Shown: piece after piece, positions 18,429-28,582 of the stretch
Position numbering within the stretch: the first letter of the stretch is position 1
How the letters are laid out: the number at the start of each line of letters is the position of its first letter
Assembly: GCF_031202265.1 (NCBI RefSeq)
Contig: NZ_CP100604.1
Span: forward strand, 6,616,501 to 6,680,500
Source of the DNA: Bradyrhizobium sp. Ash2021
GTDB taxonomy: Bacteria > Pseudomonadota > Alphaproteobacteria > Rhizobiales > Xanthobacteraceae
Length of the DNA stretch: 64,000 nt
Direction: 5' to 3'
Position numbers and translations under genes: made by a program
The notes under the pieces: generated by a model
Database searches by the model: none
Told to the model about the DNA's origin: nothing
What the model saw: the letters and a program-made list of their open reading frames with translations, nothing else

Positions 18429-19046
18429 TCAGCGTTTCACGGGGCGCGCTCGCAGATCCCGGTCTTCGCCCCAGCGGCGAACGCTGCCCACATCGATCTC
18501 GAACAATTCCAGCATCCGTCCTACGGTGTGATCCACCATCTCTTCGATCGATTCCGGCTTGGCATAGAAGGCGGGAACCGGCGGCGCGATGATGGCGCCG
18601 ACGTCGGACAAGGCGGCCATGGTGCGAAGATGGCCGCCGTGCAGCGGCGTTTCCCGCACCATCAGCACCAGCCGACGGCGTTCCTTCAACGTGACATCGG
18701 CAGCCCGCGTCAGCAGGGTCGTCGTCACGCCGGTCGCGATTTCCGACATCGAGCGGATCGAGCACGGCGCGACGATCATGCCGCCGGTAGGGAACGATCC
18801 GCTGGCGATGGAAGCTGCCATGTCGTCGATGTCGTGAACCGCGTGCGCGGCCGCCTTGACGTCGGCAATCTTCAGCGCGGTTTCATAGGCAAAGGTAATT
18901 TCGGCGGTCTTTGACATCACCAGATGCGCCTCGACGCCGGCGTTGCGCAACAGCTGCAATACGCGCACGCCATAGATGACGCCCGATGCGCCGGAAATGC
19001 CGACGACGAGGCGGCGCTGAGCTGGAACCGGGCGGTCCATCAACAT
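18429..19046 (-). CDS. ubiX: UbiX-type flavin prenyltransferase
   Basis: The 205-residue protein has the flavoprotein opening VVGISGASGVIYGVRVLQLL, the phosphate-binding region MIVAPCSIRSMSEIATG, the RETPLH segment, and PPVPAFYAKPESIEEMVDHT at the C-terminus, all typical of UbiX/Pad1 prenyltransferases. These make prenylated FMN, the cofactor of UbiD-type reversible decarboxylases. A UbiD-like protein is encoded at 38890-40401. The start is set by GGAG before ATGTTGATG. It is divergent from the ABC importer, and the pair of HutC-type operators lies between them, so it may be induced with the hut genes. Confidence 0.9.
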   Translation of the reverse strand: MLMDRPVPAQRRLVVGISGASGVIYGVRVLQLLRNAGVEAHLVMSKTAEITFAYETALKIADVKAAAHAVHDIDDMAASIASGSFPTGGMIVAPCSIRSMSEIATGVTTTLLTRAADVTLKERRRLVLMVRETPLHGGHLRTMAALSDVGAIIAPPVPAFYAKPESIEEMVDHTVGRMLELFEIDVGSVRRWGEDRDLRARPVKR

Positions 19047-19193
19047 CGTTCTCCGGTGGTGCGCCGACAGTACGGCGTACGATCGAGAACAAATGTCCAA
19101 GTCAAAACCATCACGTGGCGCATCGGATTTGCCTCGCAATTGCACAAGGGATGCCTATCATCTCCCCTTGCCAAGGGGCAGCCTTTTCAAATA

Positions 19194-19222
19194 TGTCTAT
19201 ACATGTTAGATATGTCTAGACA
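19194..19222. promoter_or_regulatory. paired HutC-type operators between ubiX and the ABC importer
   Basis: Two sites occur: TGTCTATACA at 19194-19203 and the perfect palindrome TGTCTAGACA at 19213-19222. The first recurs at 24156-24165 (reverse complement) and 29676-29685, upstream of hutI and the cyclodeaminase-like gene. The match among four promoter regions around a HutC gene makes them the likely HutC regulon sites. Confidence 0.8.
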
Positions 19223-19248
19223 TGATTTACGCGCAGGGCCCGGCCGTC

Positions 19249-20043
19249 ATGAGCGAAGCAGTCCTCTCCTTTGACGCCATCCGACAGGATTTCCCGGCGC
19301 CGGGCGCCCAGTCGGCCATCCGGGTGATCGACGGCATAAGCTTCGAGGTCGGGAGCGGTAAATTCGTCGCGGTGATCGGGCCGAGCGGCTGCGGCAAGAG
19401 CACCCTGCTGCAGATGGCGGCCGGCCTGTTGATGCCGACGCGCGGCGGCGTGCGCCATCGCGGACGACCCGTCAACGACGTCAATCGCGAGGTCGGCTTC
19501 GTGCCGCAGCAGGCCCAGCTGTTTCCCTGGAAAACGCTGGCCGAAAACGTCGAGCTGCCGCTGGTGCTGCGCGGCGTCGCCGGCGCGGAACGCAAGCAGC
19601 GTGTCGCCGCGGCGCTGGAAGCCGTCGGCCTCAGCGGTTTCGAACATTATTTTCCCGGCCAGTTGTCCGGCGGCATGCAAAAGCGTGGCTCCATTGCCCG
19701 GACATTGGTGTACCGGCCGGACGTCATCCTGATGGACGAGCCGTTCGGCGCGCTCGATGCGCAAACCAGGATGGTAATGCAGGAGGACCTGCAGATGCTG
19801 TCGCACGCGGCCGGAGCCACCGTCCTCTTCATCACCCACGACATCACTGAGGCCGTCCTGCTGGCGGACAAGGTCGTGATCATGAGTCAGCGCCCTTCCC
19901 GCGTGCTCGCCAATATCGCGATCGACCTGCCGCGGCCGCGCGACGTGTTCGAGCCGTTCCGCAATCCCGGCTTTGATGCCGCCTATGATGCGGTGTGGTC
20001 GGTGTTCCGGTCGCAGATCGACATTCGGCAACGGCCGCACTGA
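19249..20043 (+). CDS. ABC transporter ATP-binding protein, nitrate/sulfonate/taurine type
   Basis: This 264-residue ATPase has Walker A GPSGCGKSTLLQ, the Q-loop GFVPQQAQLFPWKT, signature LSGGMQKRGSIART and Walker B VILMDEPFGALD. It is of the SsuB/TauB class, which powers import of small anions and heterocycles. The start at MSEAVLSF is preferred to an ATG 27 bases upstream, because the latter overlaps a HutC-type operator and has no ribosome-binding site. It is the first gene of a three-gene importer operon that sits next to hut genes, so import of urocanate, histidine or a relative is plausible. Confidence 0.92.
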   Translation: MSEAVLSFDAIRQDFPAPGAQSAIRVIDGISFEVGSGKFVAVIGPSGCGKSTLLQMAAGLLMPTRGGVRHRGRPVNDVNREVGFVPQQAQLFPWKTLAENVELPLVLRGVAGAERKQRVAAALEAVGLSGFEHYFPGQLSGGMQKRGSIARTLVYRPDVILMDEPFGALDAQTRMVMQEDLQMLSHAAGATVLFITHDITEAVLLADKVVIMSQRPSRVLANIAIDLPRPRDVFEPFRNPGFDAAYDAVWSVFRSQIDIRQRPH

Positions 20044-20059
20044 CAAGGAAGGCAGGACG

Positions 20060-20908
20060 ATGAACGACATCGCCGCCACGGCGACCCCACCGAGCGAGGC
20101 CGAGCGGCCGGCGGCCAGGAGGCGCGCATGGTTCGGCAAGGCCCTGCACCGCCTGGCGCTGCTGCTGCCGGGCATCGCGATCTTGGTCTTCTGGCAATGG
20201 GCCTCCGGCCGGCTGATCAAGGAGATCTATGTCAGCAAGCCGACCGCGGTCGCGGAGCGGCTGTACGAGCTGTTCAGCTCCGGCGAGATCTATCCGCATT
20301 TATGGACCACCGGCCAGGAGCTCGTGCTCGGCTACGTCTTCGGCGTCAGCGCCGGAATTCTGGCCGGCTATGCGCTCGGCCGCTCGCCGCGGCTGGCCAG
20401 CATCTTCGAACCCTACGTCATGGCGTTTTACGGCATTCCAAAGATCGCATTGGCGCCACTGTTCATCATCTGGTTCGGCATCGGAATCTGGTCGAAGATC
20501 GCGCTCGCCGGGATCATGGTGTTCTTCCTGGTTTTCTACAACGTCTATTCCGGCGTCCGCTCGGTCGATCGCGAACTCGTTAACCTGACGCTGGTGATGG
20601 GTGCCAGCCAGCGACAGTTAACCTACCACGTTTATCTTCCCGCTGCCGCGCCCTACGTCCTGCTCGGCATGCGCATGGCCGTGCCCTACAGCGTCATCGG
20701 CGTGATCGTTGGCGAGTTCACGTCTTCCACGCAAGGCCTTGGCCTGTTCATCCACGAAGCGTCCTCGACCTACGATCCCGCCGGTGTGTTCGCCGGCATC
20801 GTCATCCTTCTCGCCTTCGTGGTCGTGGCCAACATTCTGGCCGGAAAGCTGGAGCGCCGCATCCTGCGCTGGAAAACCCCGATCGCCCACGCACCAAGCG
20901 ACATCTGA
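20060..20908 (+). CDS. ABC transporter permease, nitrate/sulfonate/taurine type
   Basis: This 282-residue inner-membrane protein has about six hydrophobic helices, beginning LALLLPGIAILVFWQWAS, and the EAA loop region near NLTLVMGASQRQLTYHVYLP, which contacts the ATPase. It follows the ATPase gene by 16 bases with a GGCAGG ribosome-binding site, and the binding-protein gene follows it, so the three form a complete importer. Substrate specificity cannot be read from the permease. Confidence 0.92.
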   Translation: MNDIAATATPPSEAERPAARRRAWFGKALHRLALLLPGIAILVFWQWASGRLIKEIYVSKPTAVAERLYELFSSGEIYPHLWTTGQELVLGYVFGVSAGILAGYALGRSPRLASIFEPYVMAFYGIPKIALAPLFIIWFGIGIWSKIALAGIMVFFLVFYNVYSGVRSVDRELVNLTLVMGASQRQLTYHVYLPAAAPYVLLGMRMAVPYSVIGVIVGEFTSSTQGLGLFIHEASSTYDPAGVFAGIVILLAFVVVANILAGKLERRILRWKTPIAHAPSDI

Positions 20909-20937
20909 AGGTCAGAAAATACGTGACAGGAGTGAGC

Positions 20938-21978
20938 ATGCAGTCGACCAGAGGCCTGATCCGAGCGCTGACCCTCGCGGCGACATTGTCGTTGCTTCCG
21001 ACCTTGGCATCGGCCCAGCAAAGCGTCCGCATCGCGCAAGGGTTCGCCTCGCTGAGTTTCCTCCCGCTCTGGGGCGCGCGTGCGCTGAACACATTCGCGC
21101 CCGAGGGGCTGACCCACACCGTGCTGAATTCACCCGGCGGCGATCCGGCAGCACTGGCGGCGCTCGACGCCGGCGACGCCGATCTCGCCGCCGTCGGAAC
21201 CGAATCGGCGCTGCGGGCCGTTGCCAAGGGCCAGCCGTTCGAGATCGTCTATAACCTGATGTCGAAGGTGACCCTCGAGCTCGTGGTGGCGCCTTCCCTT
21301 CTGGAAAAGGCCGACGTGAAGGCCGGCGATCCCCTCGAGAAACGAATTGCGGCCCTGAAAGGCGCGACGGTTGGCGTCGCCGCTGTCGGCGGTACCCAGG
21401 AGACGGCCGCGCGCTGGCTCGCGGCCAAGGGCGGCCTCAATCCGAAGACCGACATCAAGATCGCCCAGGTCGGTGGTCCCGTCGCGCTGCAGGCGGCGCT
21501 GGAAAACAAGCGCATCGATGCGTTCGTGCTGTCGCCGCCGGAAGGCTATCTCGCGGCAAAATCGGACGCCGGCACGATCCTGGTTTTGCTGGGCGACGAT
21601 TTTCCGCTGCTCGCGCATCAGCCCTATCTGGTCCTGGTCGCCAAGAAGCCGATCGACGACAAGGCATCCGAGCTGATTGCCAAGACCGCGCGGGCCATGC
21701 AGGCGGCCAGCACTGCCCTGGTCAAGGAGCCGGAGTCGACTGCGGAGGCGATCCAGAAACAATTCTTTGCCAAAGCCGTTCCCGCGGCCATCGTCGCCGC
21801 CGTCAAGGCGATGAACAGCGGCGTCGCCGACGGCGGCAAGCTGGACGTGAAGGCCTTCGAGAACCAGTTCGTGTTTTCCAAGGAAGTCGGCACCGTCTTC
21901 GGCAAGGATTTTGACGCGACCGCCTCGGAGAACGATCTCTGGACCAACCAATTCGTGGAGCGCGCGTCCAGGAAATGA
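20938..21978 (+). CDS. ABC transporter substrate-binding protein, SsuA/THI5-like
   Basis: The 346-residue protein has a Sec signal peptide (LTLAATLSLLPTLASAQQ) and an NMT1/THI5-type periplasmic binding fold: VRIAQGFASLSFLPLWGARA, LDAGDADLAAVGTESALRA and TVGVAAVGGTQETAARWL. Such proteins bind sulfonates, nitrate, pyrimidine precursors or other heterocycles. The start at MQSTRGL is preferred to an upstream GTG because AGGAG is well spaced before it. It ends 28 bases before the convergent hutC gene. Ligand prediction from context is an imidazole acid, which is inference only. Confidence 0.9.
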   Translation: MQSTRGLIRALTLAATLSLLPTLASAQQSVRIAQGFASLSFLPLWGARALNTFAPEGLTHTVLNSPGGDPAALAALDAGDADLAAVGTESALRAVAKGQPFEIVYNLMSKVTLELVVAPSLLEKADVKAGDPLEKRIAALKGATVGVAAVGGTQETAARWLAAKGGLNPKTDIKIAQVGGPVALQAALENKRIDAFVLSPPEGYLAAKSDAGTILVLLGDDFPLLAHQPYLVLVAKKPIDDKASELIAKTARAMQAASTALVKEPESTAEAIQKQFFAKAVPAAIVAAVKAMNSGVADGGKLDVKAFENQFVFSKEVGTVFGKDFDATASENDLWTNQFVERASRK

Positions 21979-22006
21979 GTTGGCAGCCAGGCTGCGCGGA
22001 AAGCGC

Positions 22007-22747
22007 TCAGCCGGTCGGCGTGAATCGCGCGATCAGATAATAGAGGTGACCGGGGTGGGTGAGCCGCACCGCTGTGATCGGCTCCCCGTTGCGCCAGGTG
22101 CGCCGCTCGATCACCAGGCACGCGGTCCCCTCCTCGATGTTGAGCTCCTTGGCGATTTTCTCATCGGCGTTGCAGGCGGTGATGCGGTGCTCGGCTTCGG
22201 TCCACGGCACATGACCGACCAGCCAGGTGTTCGGCGGTGTCTTCGAGAAATCCTCCCGCAGCGCGTCCGGCACAGCCTGCAGGTTGATCAGCCGATCTTC
22301 GAGCGCGAAGGGTTGTCCTTCGGCCTGATGCAGACAGCGCACCGCCAGCACTTGCGCGCGTCCGTCGACGCCGAGTCGGGCTTTGTCGCGCGCCGAAGCG
22401 GCGCGCTTGCCGAGATCGATCAGCCGGTAGGCATAGCGCTCCCCGCGCTTTTCGACTTCACCCTTGAGATCGGGAATCTGAAGGATGGCGGATTGCACCC
22501 GCGGCCGTGAAACGAAACTGCCGGCCCTGCGGCGACGCACCACCAGACCGGATTCGGCGAGCGCCGAAATGACCTTGTTCACGGTCATCCGCGAACAGGA
22601 ATAGGTCTCCATCAGTTCATGCTCGAACGGCACCTTATGCCCAGGCGGCCAGTCGCCCGAGGTGATCTTGGCCTCGATGTCCCCGCGGATAACTTGATAC
22701 AGCGCCTTGGGCGTGGTTTTCGTGGCCGGCTTGAGTTTCGCGGTCAT
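22007..22747 (-). CDS. hutC: HutC, GntR-family histidine-utilisation repressor
   Basis: The 246-residue protein has a GntR winged helix (ELMETYSCSRMTVNKVISAL, about residues 43-62) and a UTRA effector domain (about residues 95-235, with CLVIERRTWRNGEPIT near its end). HutC represses hut genes and is released by urocanate. Its ATG overlaps the last codons of hutF in an ATGA arrangement, so the two are translationally coupled. Matching operators lie in three intergenic regions (19194-19222, 24156-24165, 29676-29685), implying a regulon that also includes the ABC importer and the cyclodeaminase-like operon. Confidence 0.93.
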   Translation of the reverse strand: MTAKLKPATKTTPKALYQVIRGDIEAKITSGDWPPGHKVPFEHELMETYSCSRMTVNKVISALAESGLVVRRRRAGSFVSRPRVQSAILQIPDLKGEVEKRGERYAYRLIDLGKRAASARDKARLGVDGRAQVLAVRCLHQAEGQPFALEDRLINLQAVPDALREDFSKTPPNTWLVGHVPWTEAEHRITACNADEKIAKELNIEEGTACLVIERRTWRNGEPITAVRLTHPGHLYYLIARFTPTG

Positions 22748-24105
22748 GTCTGCAGCAACCCCTCGAGCACCCGACGAAAGCGCTCTGCGACCGCTTCCCT
22801 GCCATGATGCCGGCCGTCCTGTACCACTTTTCGGCCGCGCGCCCACACGCAATCGACCAGCGATCGGCGAGTGCCGAAGATCCAGCTGTCGAGGATTGCA
22901 TCGCCGGAGCGGCCGGCTAGGGTGACACTCTGTGCGTCCAAACTGACGAAGTCGGCGACGGCACCTTCCACCAGCCCGGCAATGTTCACGCCAAGCGCTT
23001 GCGCGCCGCCGCGCATCGCGCCGTCGAACAAGGCGCGGCCCGTTGAAGCGGCGCCGCCCGACGCCATCACGTTACGCGCCCTCAGAGCGAGACGTTGCGA
23101 ATATTCGAGCTGCCGCAATTCGTCGCTGAGGCCGATCAGGACATTGGAATCCGAGCCGACGCCGAACACGCCGCTACGCTTGATGAATTCGGGCGCGTCG
23201 AAGGTGCCGTCGCCGAGATTCGCCTCGGTCACCGGGCATAGTCCGGCCGCCGCGCCGCTCTCCGCAATGGAGCGGATTTCGGCAACGGTCGCATGCGTGG
23301 CATGGACGAGGCACCAGTTGCGGCCGACGGCGGCGTGGTCGAACAGCCATTCCAGTGGCCGCTGGCCGCTCCAGGCGATGCATTCATCGACTTCGCGGGT
23401 CTGTTCGGCGATATGAATATGAATCGGGTCTGATCCGGCAAGGCTCACCAGGGCCGTGAGTTCCACCGGCGTAACGGCCCGGAGCGAATGCGGTGCCATA
23501 CCGGCGATTGCGCCCTCATGCCCCGCCAGAGCGCGCCGGCTTGCCTCGTGCAACCGTGCGAACCCGTCGATATCGTTGATGAAGCGCCTTTGCCCACTAT
23601 CGGGAGCTCGACCACCAAATCCGGCATGCGCATAGAACACCGGTAACAACGTCAGGCCGATCCCGGTGGCCTGCGCCGCCGCGGCGATCCGTTCGGCCAA
23701 TTCGGCCGGATTGCCATAAGGCGCGCCAGACACATCGTGATGGATGTAGTGAAACTCGCCGACCCGAGTAAATCCAGCCTCCAGCATCTCGACATAGGCC
23801 CGCGCCGCCACTGCCTCGATTTCCTCGGGGGTCATGCGTCCGACGAAGCGGTACATTAGCTCGCGCCAGGTCCAGAAACTGTCCGCGGATGTTCCCCTAA
23901 TCTCGGCAAGACCCGCCATTCCACGCTGGAAGGCGTGACTGTGCAGATTGCAGATTCCGGAAAGCCCGATCCGGTGGCGCTCGTCGCCGGGCTCGGCCCC
24001 CGTGCCGTTCGCGATGCTCGCGATCCGGCCGTCGGCAACCGTGATCCTGACGTCGCGCGCCCAGCCCTGCGGCAACAAGGCTTCGTCGAAGAATATTCCG
24101 GCCAC
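22744..24105 (-). CDS. hutF: formimidoylglutamate deiminase
   Basis: The 453-residue amidohydrolase has the zinc motif [10 protein letters not shown] (about residues 52-61), HYIHHD in the second shell and the late HATHATV and GVGSDSN segments carrying the other histidine and aspartate ligands. It converts N-formimino-L-glutamate to N-formylglutamate in the five-step histidine pathway. The start is GTG, with GAGG upstream. It is divergent from hutI with a HutC-type operator between, and overlaps hutC. The next enzyme, HutG, is not in the window. Confidence 0.93.
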   Translation of the reverse strand: MAGIFFDEALLPQGWARDVRITVADGRIASIANGTGAEPGDERHRIGLSGICNLHSHAFQRGMAGLAEIRGTSADSFWTWRELMYRFVGRMTPEEIEAVAARAYVEMLEAGFTRVGEFHYIHHDVSGAPYGNPAELAERIAAAAQATGIGLTLLPVFYAHAGFGGRAPDSGQRRFINDIDGFARLHEASRRALAGHEGAIAGMAPHSLRAVTPVELTALVSLAGSDPIHIHIAEQTREVDECIAWSGQRPLEWLFDHAAVGRNWCLVHATHATVAEIRSIAESGAAAGLCPVTEANLGDGTFDAPEFIKRSGVFGVGSDSNVLIGLSDELRQLEYSQRLALRARNVMASGGAASTGRALFDGAMRGGAQALGVNIAGLVEGAVADFVSLDAQSVTLAGRSGDAILDSWIFGTRRSLVDCVWARGRKVVQDGRHHGREAVAERFRRVLEGLLQT

Positions 24106-24155
24106 CCTTCACGCCTCCGAAGTCAGCGAAACGCTGGACAGGTTCGTCGCGAATA

Positions 24156-24165
24156 TGTATAGACA
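24156..24165. promoter_or_regulatory. HutC-type operator between hutF and hutI
   Basis: TGTATAGACA, the exact reverse complement of the sites at 19194 and 29676, lies in the divergent hutF-hutI promoter region, 52 bases before the hutI start. Confidence 0.85.
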
Positions 24166-24217
24166 AATAGGCAATCTGCCAAGCACGTTAAACGCCTCTG
24201 ATGGGCCAAGGGGGTTC

Positions 24218-25456
24218 ATGGCATCGGTCGATCACATCTGGCACGGCTGCCGTCTTGCAACGCTTTCGCCGTCACGCCAAGGCCTCGGTCTGGTCGAAGA
24301 CGGCCTGATCGCCGCCGCCGATGGGCGCATTGTCTATGCAGGCCCCGCCGCGGACGCTCCGCTCTCGCTCGACGCCGAACAACGAACCAACTGCGACGGC
24401 CGCTGGATCACACCCGGGCTGGTCGACTGCCATACCCATTTGGTCTATGGCGGCAACCGCGCCCAGGAATTCGAGCAGCGCCTCGCCGGCGCGAGTTACG
24501 AGGAGATCGCGCGCGCGGGCGGCGGCATCGTCTCGACCGTGAAGGCGACGCGGCAGGCTGATACCGAACAGTTGATGGTCGCTTCGCTGCCACGGCTCGA
24601 CGCGCTGATCGCCGAAGGCGTCACCACGGTCGAGATCAAATCGGGCTATGGCCTCGAACTCGACACCGAGCGGCGACAGCTACAGGCCGCGCGGAAGCTC
24701 GGAGCCAAGCGCGCGGTGTCGATCCAGACGACCTTTCTCGGCGCGCACACGGTGCCGCCCGAGATGAAGGGCAACAGCGGCGCCTATATCGACGCGGTCT
24801 GCAACGCGATGCTGCCGCAGATCGCCGCCGCGGGCCTGGCCGATGCAGTCGACGCCTTCTGCGAAGGGATCGCATTCTCGCCGGAGGAGACCGCGCGGGT
24901 ATTTGCGAAAGCGCAAACACTCGGCCTGCCCGTCCGTCTTCATGCCGATCAGCTCTCGAACCTGCATGGCGCCGCGCTTGCCGCGCGCTTCGGCGCGCTT
25001 TCGGCGGATCATCTTGAATATGCCGACGACGAAGGCATCGCGGCGATGGCCCGGGCCGGCACCATTGCGGTGGTTCTGCCGGGCGCGTTCTATTTCATCC
25101 GCGAGGAGAAAGCGCCGCCGATTGAATCGATGCGGCGCCACGGCGCACGAATAGCACTCGCCACCGACAGCAATCCCGGCACCTCGCCGCTGACGTCGCT
25201 GCTGCTGGCGATGAACATGGGCGCGACGCTGTTTCGCCTTACCGTCGATGAATGCATTTCGGCCGTCACGCGGGAGGCTGCGCGCGCGCTCGGGCGCTTT
25301 GACGACATCGGAAGTCTCGAGCGTGGCAAATATTGCGATCTCGCCATCTGGAATATCGAGCGTCCGGCGGAGCTCGTCTACCGGATCGGCTTCAACCCCC
25401 TCCACGCTCGCGTCTGGCATGGCGATTCACACGCCGTGGCCGCGGGCCTCCTCTGA
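24218..25456 (+). CDS. hutI: imidazolonepropionase
   Basis: The 412-residue amidohydrolase has [13 protein letters not shown] with the two metal histidines, [31 protein letters not shown] and [20 protein letters not shown], all characteristic of HutI, which opens the imidazolone ring of 4-imidazolone-5-propionate to formiminoglutamate. The start at MASVDHIW has AGGGGG upstream and lies clear of the operator; longer frames upstream cross the operator and are rejected. HutU follows after 25 bases. Confidence 0.95.
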   Translation: MASVDHIWHGCRLATLSPSRQGLGLVEDGLIAAADGRIVYAGPAADAPLSLDAEQRTNCDGRWITPGLVDCHTHLVYGGNRAQEFEQRLAGASYEEIARAGGGIVSTVKATRQADTEQLMVASLPRLDALIAEGVTTVEIKSGYGLELDTERRQLQAARKLGAKRAVSIQTTFLGAHTVPPEMKGNSGAYIDAVCNAMLPQIAAAGLADAVDAFCEGIAFSPEETARVFAKAQTLGLPVRLHADQLSNLHGAALAARFGALSADHLEYADDEGIAAMARAGTIAVVLPGAFYFIREEKAPPIESMRRHGARIALATDSNPGTSPLTSLLLAMNMGATLFRLTVDECISAVTREAARALGRFDDIGSLERGKYCDLAIWNIERPAELVYRIGFNPLHARVWHGDSHAVAAGLL

Positions 25457-25481
25457 CCTCTTCTGCAAGGATCTTTTGACC

Positions 25482-27146
25482 ATGACCCGCATCGACAATG
25501 CCCGCGTCATTCGCGCCGCGCGCGGCAACCAGCTTTCGGCCAGATCCTGGCAAACGGAAGCTCCGATGCGCATGCTGATGAACAATCTCGATCCCGAGGT
25601 CGGGGAAAAGCCGAGCGAACTCGTCGTCTATGGCGGCATCGGGCGCGCCGCGCGCGACTGGGAAAGTTTTGATCGCATCGTCGCAACTCTGAAACGGCTC
25701 GAAGGCGATGAAACCCTGCTGGTGCAGTCGGGCAAGCCGGTCGGGGTGTTTCGCACCCATGCCGACGCGCCACGGGTGCTGATCGCCAATTCCAATCTGG
25801 TGCCGCACTGGGCCAATTGGGAGCACTTCAATCTGCTCGACCGCAAGGGCCTGATGATGTTCGGCCAGATGACGGCGGGCTCCTGGATCTACATCGGCAC
25901 CCAGGGCATCGTTCAGGGCACCTACGAGACCTTCGTCGAACTTGGCCGCCAGCATTATGGCGGCAATCTCCGGGGCAAATGGTTTCTGACCGCGGGACTT
26001 GGCGGCATGGGCGGCGCCCAGCCGCTCGCGGCCGTGATGGCGGGCGCATCCTGCCTCGCCATCGAATGCCAGCCGTCGCGGATCGAAATGCGTCTGCGCA
26101 CCCGCTATCTCGACCGCCAGGCTGGGAGTCTCGACGAGGCGCTGGCGATCATCGAACAGGCAGGCCGCGACGGCAAGCCGGTATCGGTCGGCCTGCTCGG
26201 CAATGCCGCCGACGTTTTTCCTGAACTGGTGCGGCGCGGCGTTCGGCCCGATGCCGTCACCGACCAGACCTCCGCGCACGATCCCGTCAACGGCTATCTG
26301 CCGAAAGGCTGGACCACCAGCGAGTGGGAATCCCGGCGCGAGACCGACCAGAAGGCGGTCGCGAGCGCCGCGCGGAAATCGATGGCGGAACACGTCCGCG
26401 CCATGCTCGATTTCCACAGAATGGGAATACCGGTCGTCGACTACGGCAACAACATCCGCCAAATGGCCTTCGAGGAAGGCGTCAAGGACGCGTTCGATTT
26501 TCCGGGTTTCGTCCCGGCCTATATCCGGCCGCTGTTTTGCCGCGGCATCGGACCGTTCCGGTGGGCGGCCTTGTCCGGCGACCCCGAAGACATCTATCGC
26601 ACCGACGCCAAGGTCAAGGAGCTGCTGCCGGACAACGCCGCCTTGCATCACTGGCTCGACATGGCGCGCGAGCGCATCGCGTTCCAGGGCCTGCCGGCGC
26701 GCATTTGCTGGGTCGGTCTTGGCGATCGCCACCGGCTCGGGCTTGCCTTCAATGAAATGGTTGCGCGCGGCGAATTGAAAGCGCCGGTCGTAATCGGCCG
26801 GGATCATCTGGATTCCGGCTCGGTGGCCTCCCCCAACCGGGAGACCGAGGCGATGAAGGACGGCTCCGATGCGGTGTCCGACTGGCCGCTGCTCAATGCG
26901 CTCTTGAATTGCGCCAGCGGCGCCACCTGGGTGTCGCTGCACCATGGCGGCGGCGTCGGCATGGGCTTTTCCCAGCATTCCGGCATGGTGATCGTCTGCG
27001 ACGGCACGCCGGAGGCCGCTACCCGCATCGGCCGCGTGCTGTGGAATGATCCTGCCACCGGCGTGATGCGTCACGCCGATGCCGGCTACGACCTCGCGAT
27101 CGACTGCGCGCGCGCCAACAAGCTCGACCTGCCGAGCCTGCGCTGA
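25482..27146 (+). CDS. hutU: urocanate hydratase (canonical copy)
   Basis: The 554-residue urocanase has the family signature [16 protein letters not shown] with the conserved active-site cysteine, the NAD-binding glycine run [12 protein letters not shown], and [19 protein letters not shown] near the C-terminus. It hydrates urocanate to 4-imidazolone-5-propionate. It is between hutI and hutD in the plus-strand operon. A divergent paralogue lacking the cysteine and the HHGGG segment is encoded at 29737-31395, so this copy is the ordinary Hut enzyme. Confidence 0.97.
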   Translation: MTRIDNARVIRAARGNQLSARSWQTEAPMRMLMNNLDPEVGEKPSELVVYGGIGRAARDWESFDRIVATLKRLEGDETLLVQSGKPVGVFRTHADAPRVLIANSNLVPHWANWEHFNLLDRKGLMMFGQMTAGSWIYIGTQGIVQGTYETFVELGRQHYGGNLRGKWFLTAGLGGMGGAQPLAAVMAGASCLAIECQPSRIEMRLRTRYLDRQAGSLDEALAIIEQAGRDGKPVSVGLLGNAADVFPELVRRGVRPDAVTDQTSAHDPVNGYLPKGWTTSEWESRRETDQKAVASAARKSMAEHVRAMLDFHRMGIPVVDYGNNIRQMAFEEGVKDAFDFPGFVPAYIRPLFCRGIGPFRWAALSGDPEDIYRTDAKVKELLPDNAALHHWLDMARERIAFQGLPARICWVGLGDRHRLGLAFNEMVARGELKAPVVIGRDHLDSGSVASPNRETEAMKDGSDAVSDWPLLNALLNCASGATWVSLHHGGGVGMGFSQHSGMVIVCDGTPEAATRIGRVLWNDPATGVMRHADAGYDLAIDCARANKLDLPSLR

Positions 27147-27160
27147 GGAAAGACGCGCCA

Positions 27161-27748
27161 TTGAACATCATCCGCGCCGGAAGTTGCCGCACCACGCCAT
27201 GGAAGAATGGCGGCGGCTCGACGACCGAGATCGTTGCCGAGCCACCCGGCGCCTCGCTCGACGACTTCGACTGGCGCATCAGCATGGCAAGGGTCGCCAC
27301 CGATGGCCCCTTCTCCGAATTTGCCGGAATCGACCGCACGCTTGCCGTCATCAACGGGAAAGGCCTGATGCTCACCATCGGAGGCAACGCACCGATCCGC
27401 CTCGAACGCGGCTCCGATCCGATCAGCTTCGCCGGTGATTTCCGGACATCGGCGCGGCTAACCGCAGGCGAGATCACCGACCTCAACGTGATGACGCGGC
27501 GGTCGCGCTTCAGCCATCGATTGCGGCGCATCGGGCAGCCCACCTCCTGCAAATGTGGCGGCAAGGAAATCGCGGTCGTGCTGTCGCTCAACGGCAGCAC
27601 GACGCTGGCCTCCGACCAGGATATCGCGACGCTGGATCACGGCGATGCTGCCATCTTGAGCGGCGCACGAGAGGATTCCTTCCGGATCGTGCCGACAAGA
27701 TCGAGCGATTGCTATCTGGTGCTCTTGCACGAACATCAGGCGACTTAA
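27161..27748 (+). CDS. hutD: HutD family protein
   Basis: The 195-residue cupin-like protein matches HutD: GSCRTTPWKNGGGSTTEI at the start, FDWRISMARVATDGPFSEF and DRTLAVINGKGLMLTI next, then TAGEITDLNVMTRR. HutD is known to bind formylglutamate-like ligands and to modulate hut expression; it is not a pathway enzyme. A TTG start codon 14 bases after hutU is used. It is the last gene of the plus-strand hut operon and ends nine bases from the convergent PhnD-like gene. Confidence 0.9.
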   Translation: MNIIRAGSCRTTPWKNGGGSTTEIVAEPPGASLDDFDWRISMARVATDGPFSEFAGIDRTLAVINGKGLMLTIGGNAPIRLERGSDPISFAGDFRTSARLTAGEITDLNVMTRRSRFSHRLRRIGQPTSCKCGGKEIAVVLSLNGSTTLASDQDIATLDHGDAAILSGAREDSFRIVPTRSSDCYLVLLHEHQAT

Positions 27749-27757
27749 GCTACGCGG

Positions 27758-28576
27758 TCAACCAGGCTCGCCATACTCTGCCGCGCGGGCTTCGGCGTCC
27801 CACCGCATCATCAGTTCGTAGTCTTCGGTGTCGACCGGAGCAAATGCCTCAAGGCAAAGCCGATCCCTCAAATCGGCGCAGGCCGGCGCGTCCGCGAAGG
27901 TCGCCAGCGCAGCCTGCAGCGCCGACACGGTTTCGACGGGACAGTCCGGTGCCGCGACGAGAAACGGAATCGGCGCAGGATCGGTGGTCGCGACGATCCT
28001 GATCCGGGCCGCCAGATCCGGCTCGTGATGCAGCATCAAGCCCAGCGCGTAGCTATCGAGCGGGCCGACGTCGATATCGCAGGCGAGAAGGGCCTCGATG
28101 ACCCGGCGCGGCGTGAACAGCGGGCCGACGCTTTCGCGGTAAAGGCGCCCCCCGCGCGCGGAATGATACGGCAGCAAATGATGCCGCAGCGCGTTATAGC
28201 CGGAATGGGAATCCTCGACCGTATATCCTAGCCGGCCGCCAAACGTGTCCTCGAGCGAATAGAACCTCGAATCCGCGCGCACCACGAGGCGCGTGGCGTA
28301 GATCGGTTTTCCAGGAACAGGCGCGCCCGCGGGAACGGGGGCTGCGACCGGCTGCGGCCTCACCGCTGCAAGCGCATAGGGAAAGCCGCACATGAAGCCG
28401 CAGGCGAGATCGGCACGCGTCCAGAGTTCGGCAAGCGGCAATGGAAACGCATGGTCGATCGCGCGCAAATCGACGTGCGATTCCCGCGCCAGCCAGCCGA
28501 ACAGCTCTTTCCATGCCGATGCCGCCGCCGGATTGACCGAATACATTCGTGCATTCGCGACGTACGGCATCGGCAT
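27758..28576 (-). CDS. PhnD-like substrate-binding domain protein without signal peptide
   Basis: The 272-residue protein has the PhnD/phosphonate-binding pattern: ADLACGFMCGFPYALA, YATRLVVRADSRFYSLEDTF, GRLGYTVEDSHSGYNALR and VIEALLACDIDVGPLDSYAL. The visible N-terminus (MPMPYVANARMYSVNP) lacks a secretion signal, so it may be cytoplasmic or start differently. It follows the cyclodeaminase-like gene by six bases and no ABC permease accompanies it. It may be a sensor or catalytic relative and not a transport component; this is inference. Confidence 0.8.
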   Translation of the reverse strand: MPMPYVANARMYSVNPAAASAWKELFGWLARESHVDLRAIDHAFPLPLAELWTRADLACGFMCGFPYALAAVRPQPVAAPVPAGAPVPGKPIYATRLVVRADSRFYSLEDTFGGRLGYTVEDSHSGYNALRHHLLPYHSARGGRLYRESVGPLFTPRRVIEALLACDIDVGPLDSYALGLMLHHEPDLAARIRIVATTDPAPIPFLVAAPDCPVETVSALQAALATFADAPACADLRDRLCLEAFAPVDTEDYELMMRWDAEARAAEYGEPG

Positions 28577-28582
28577 TGTTCC

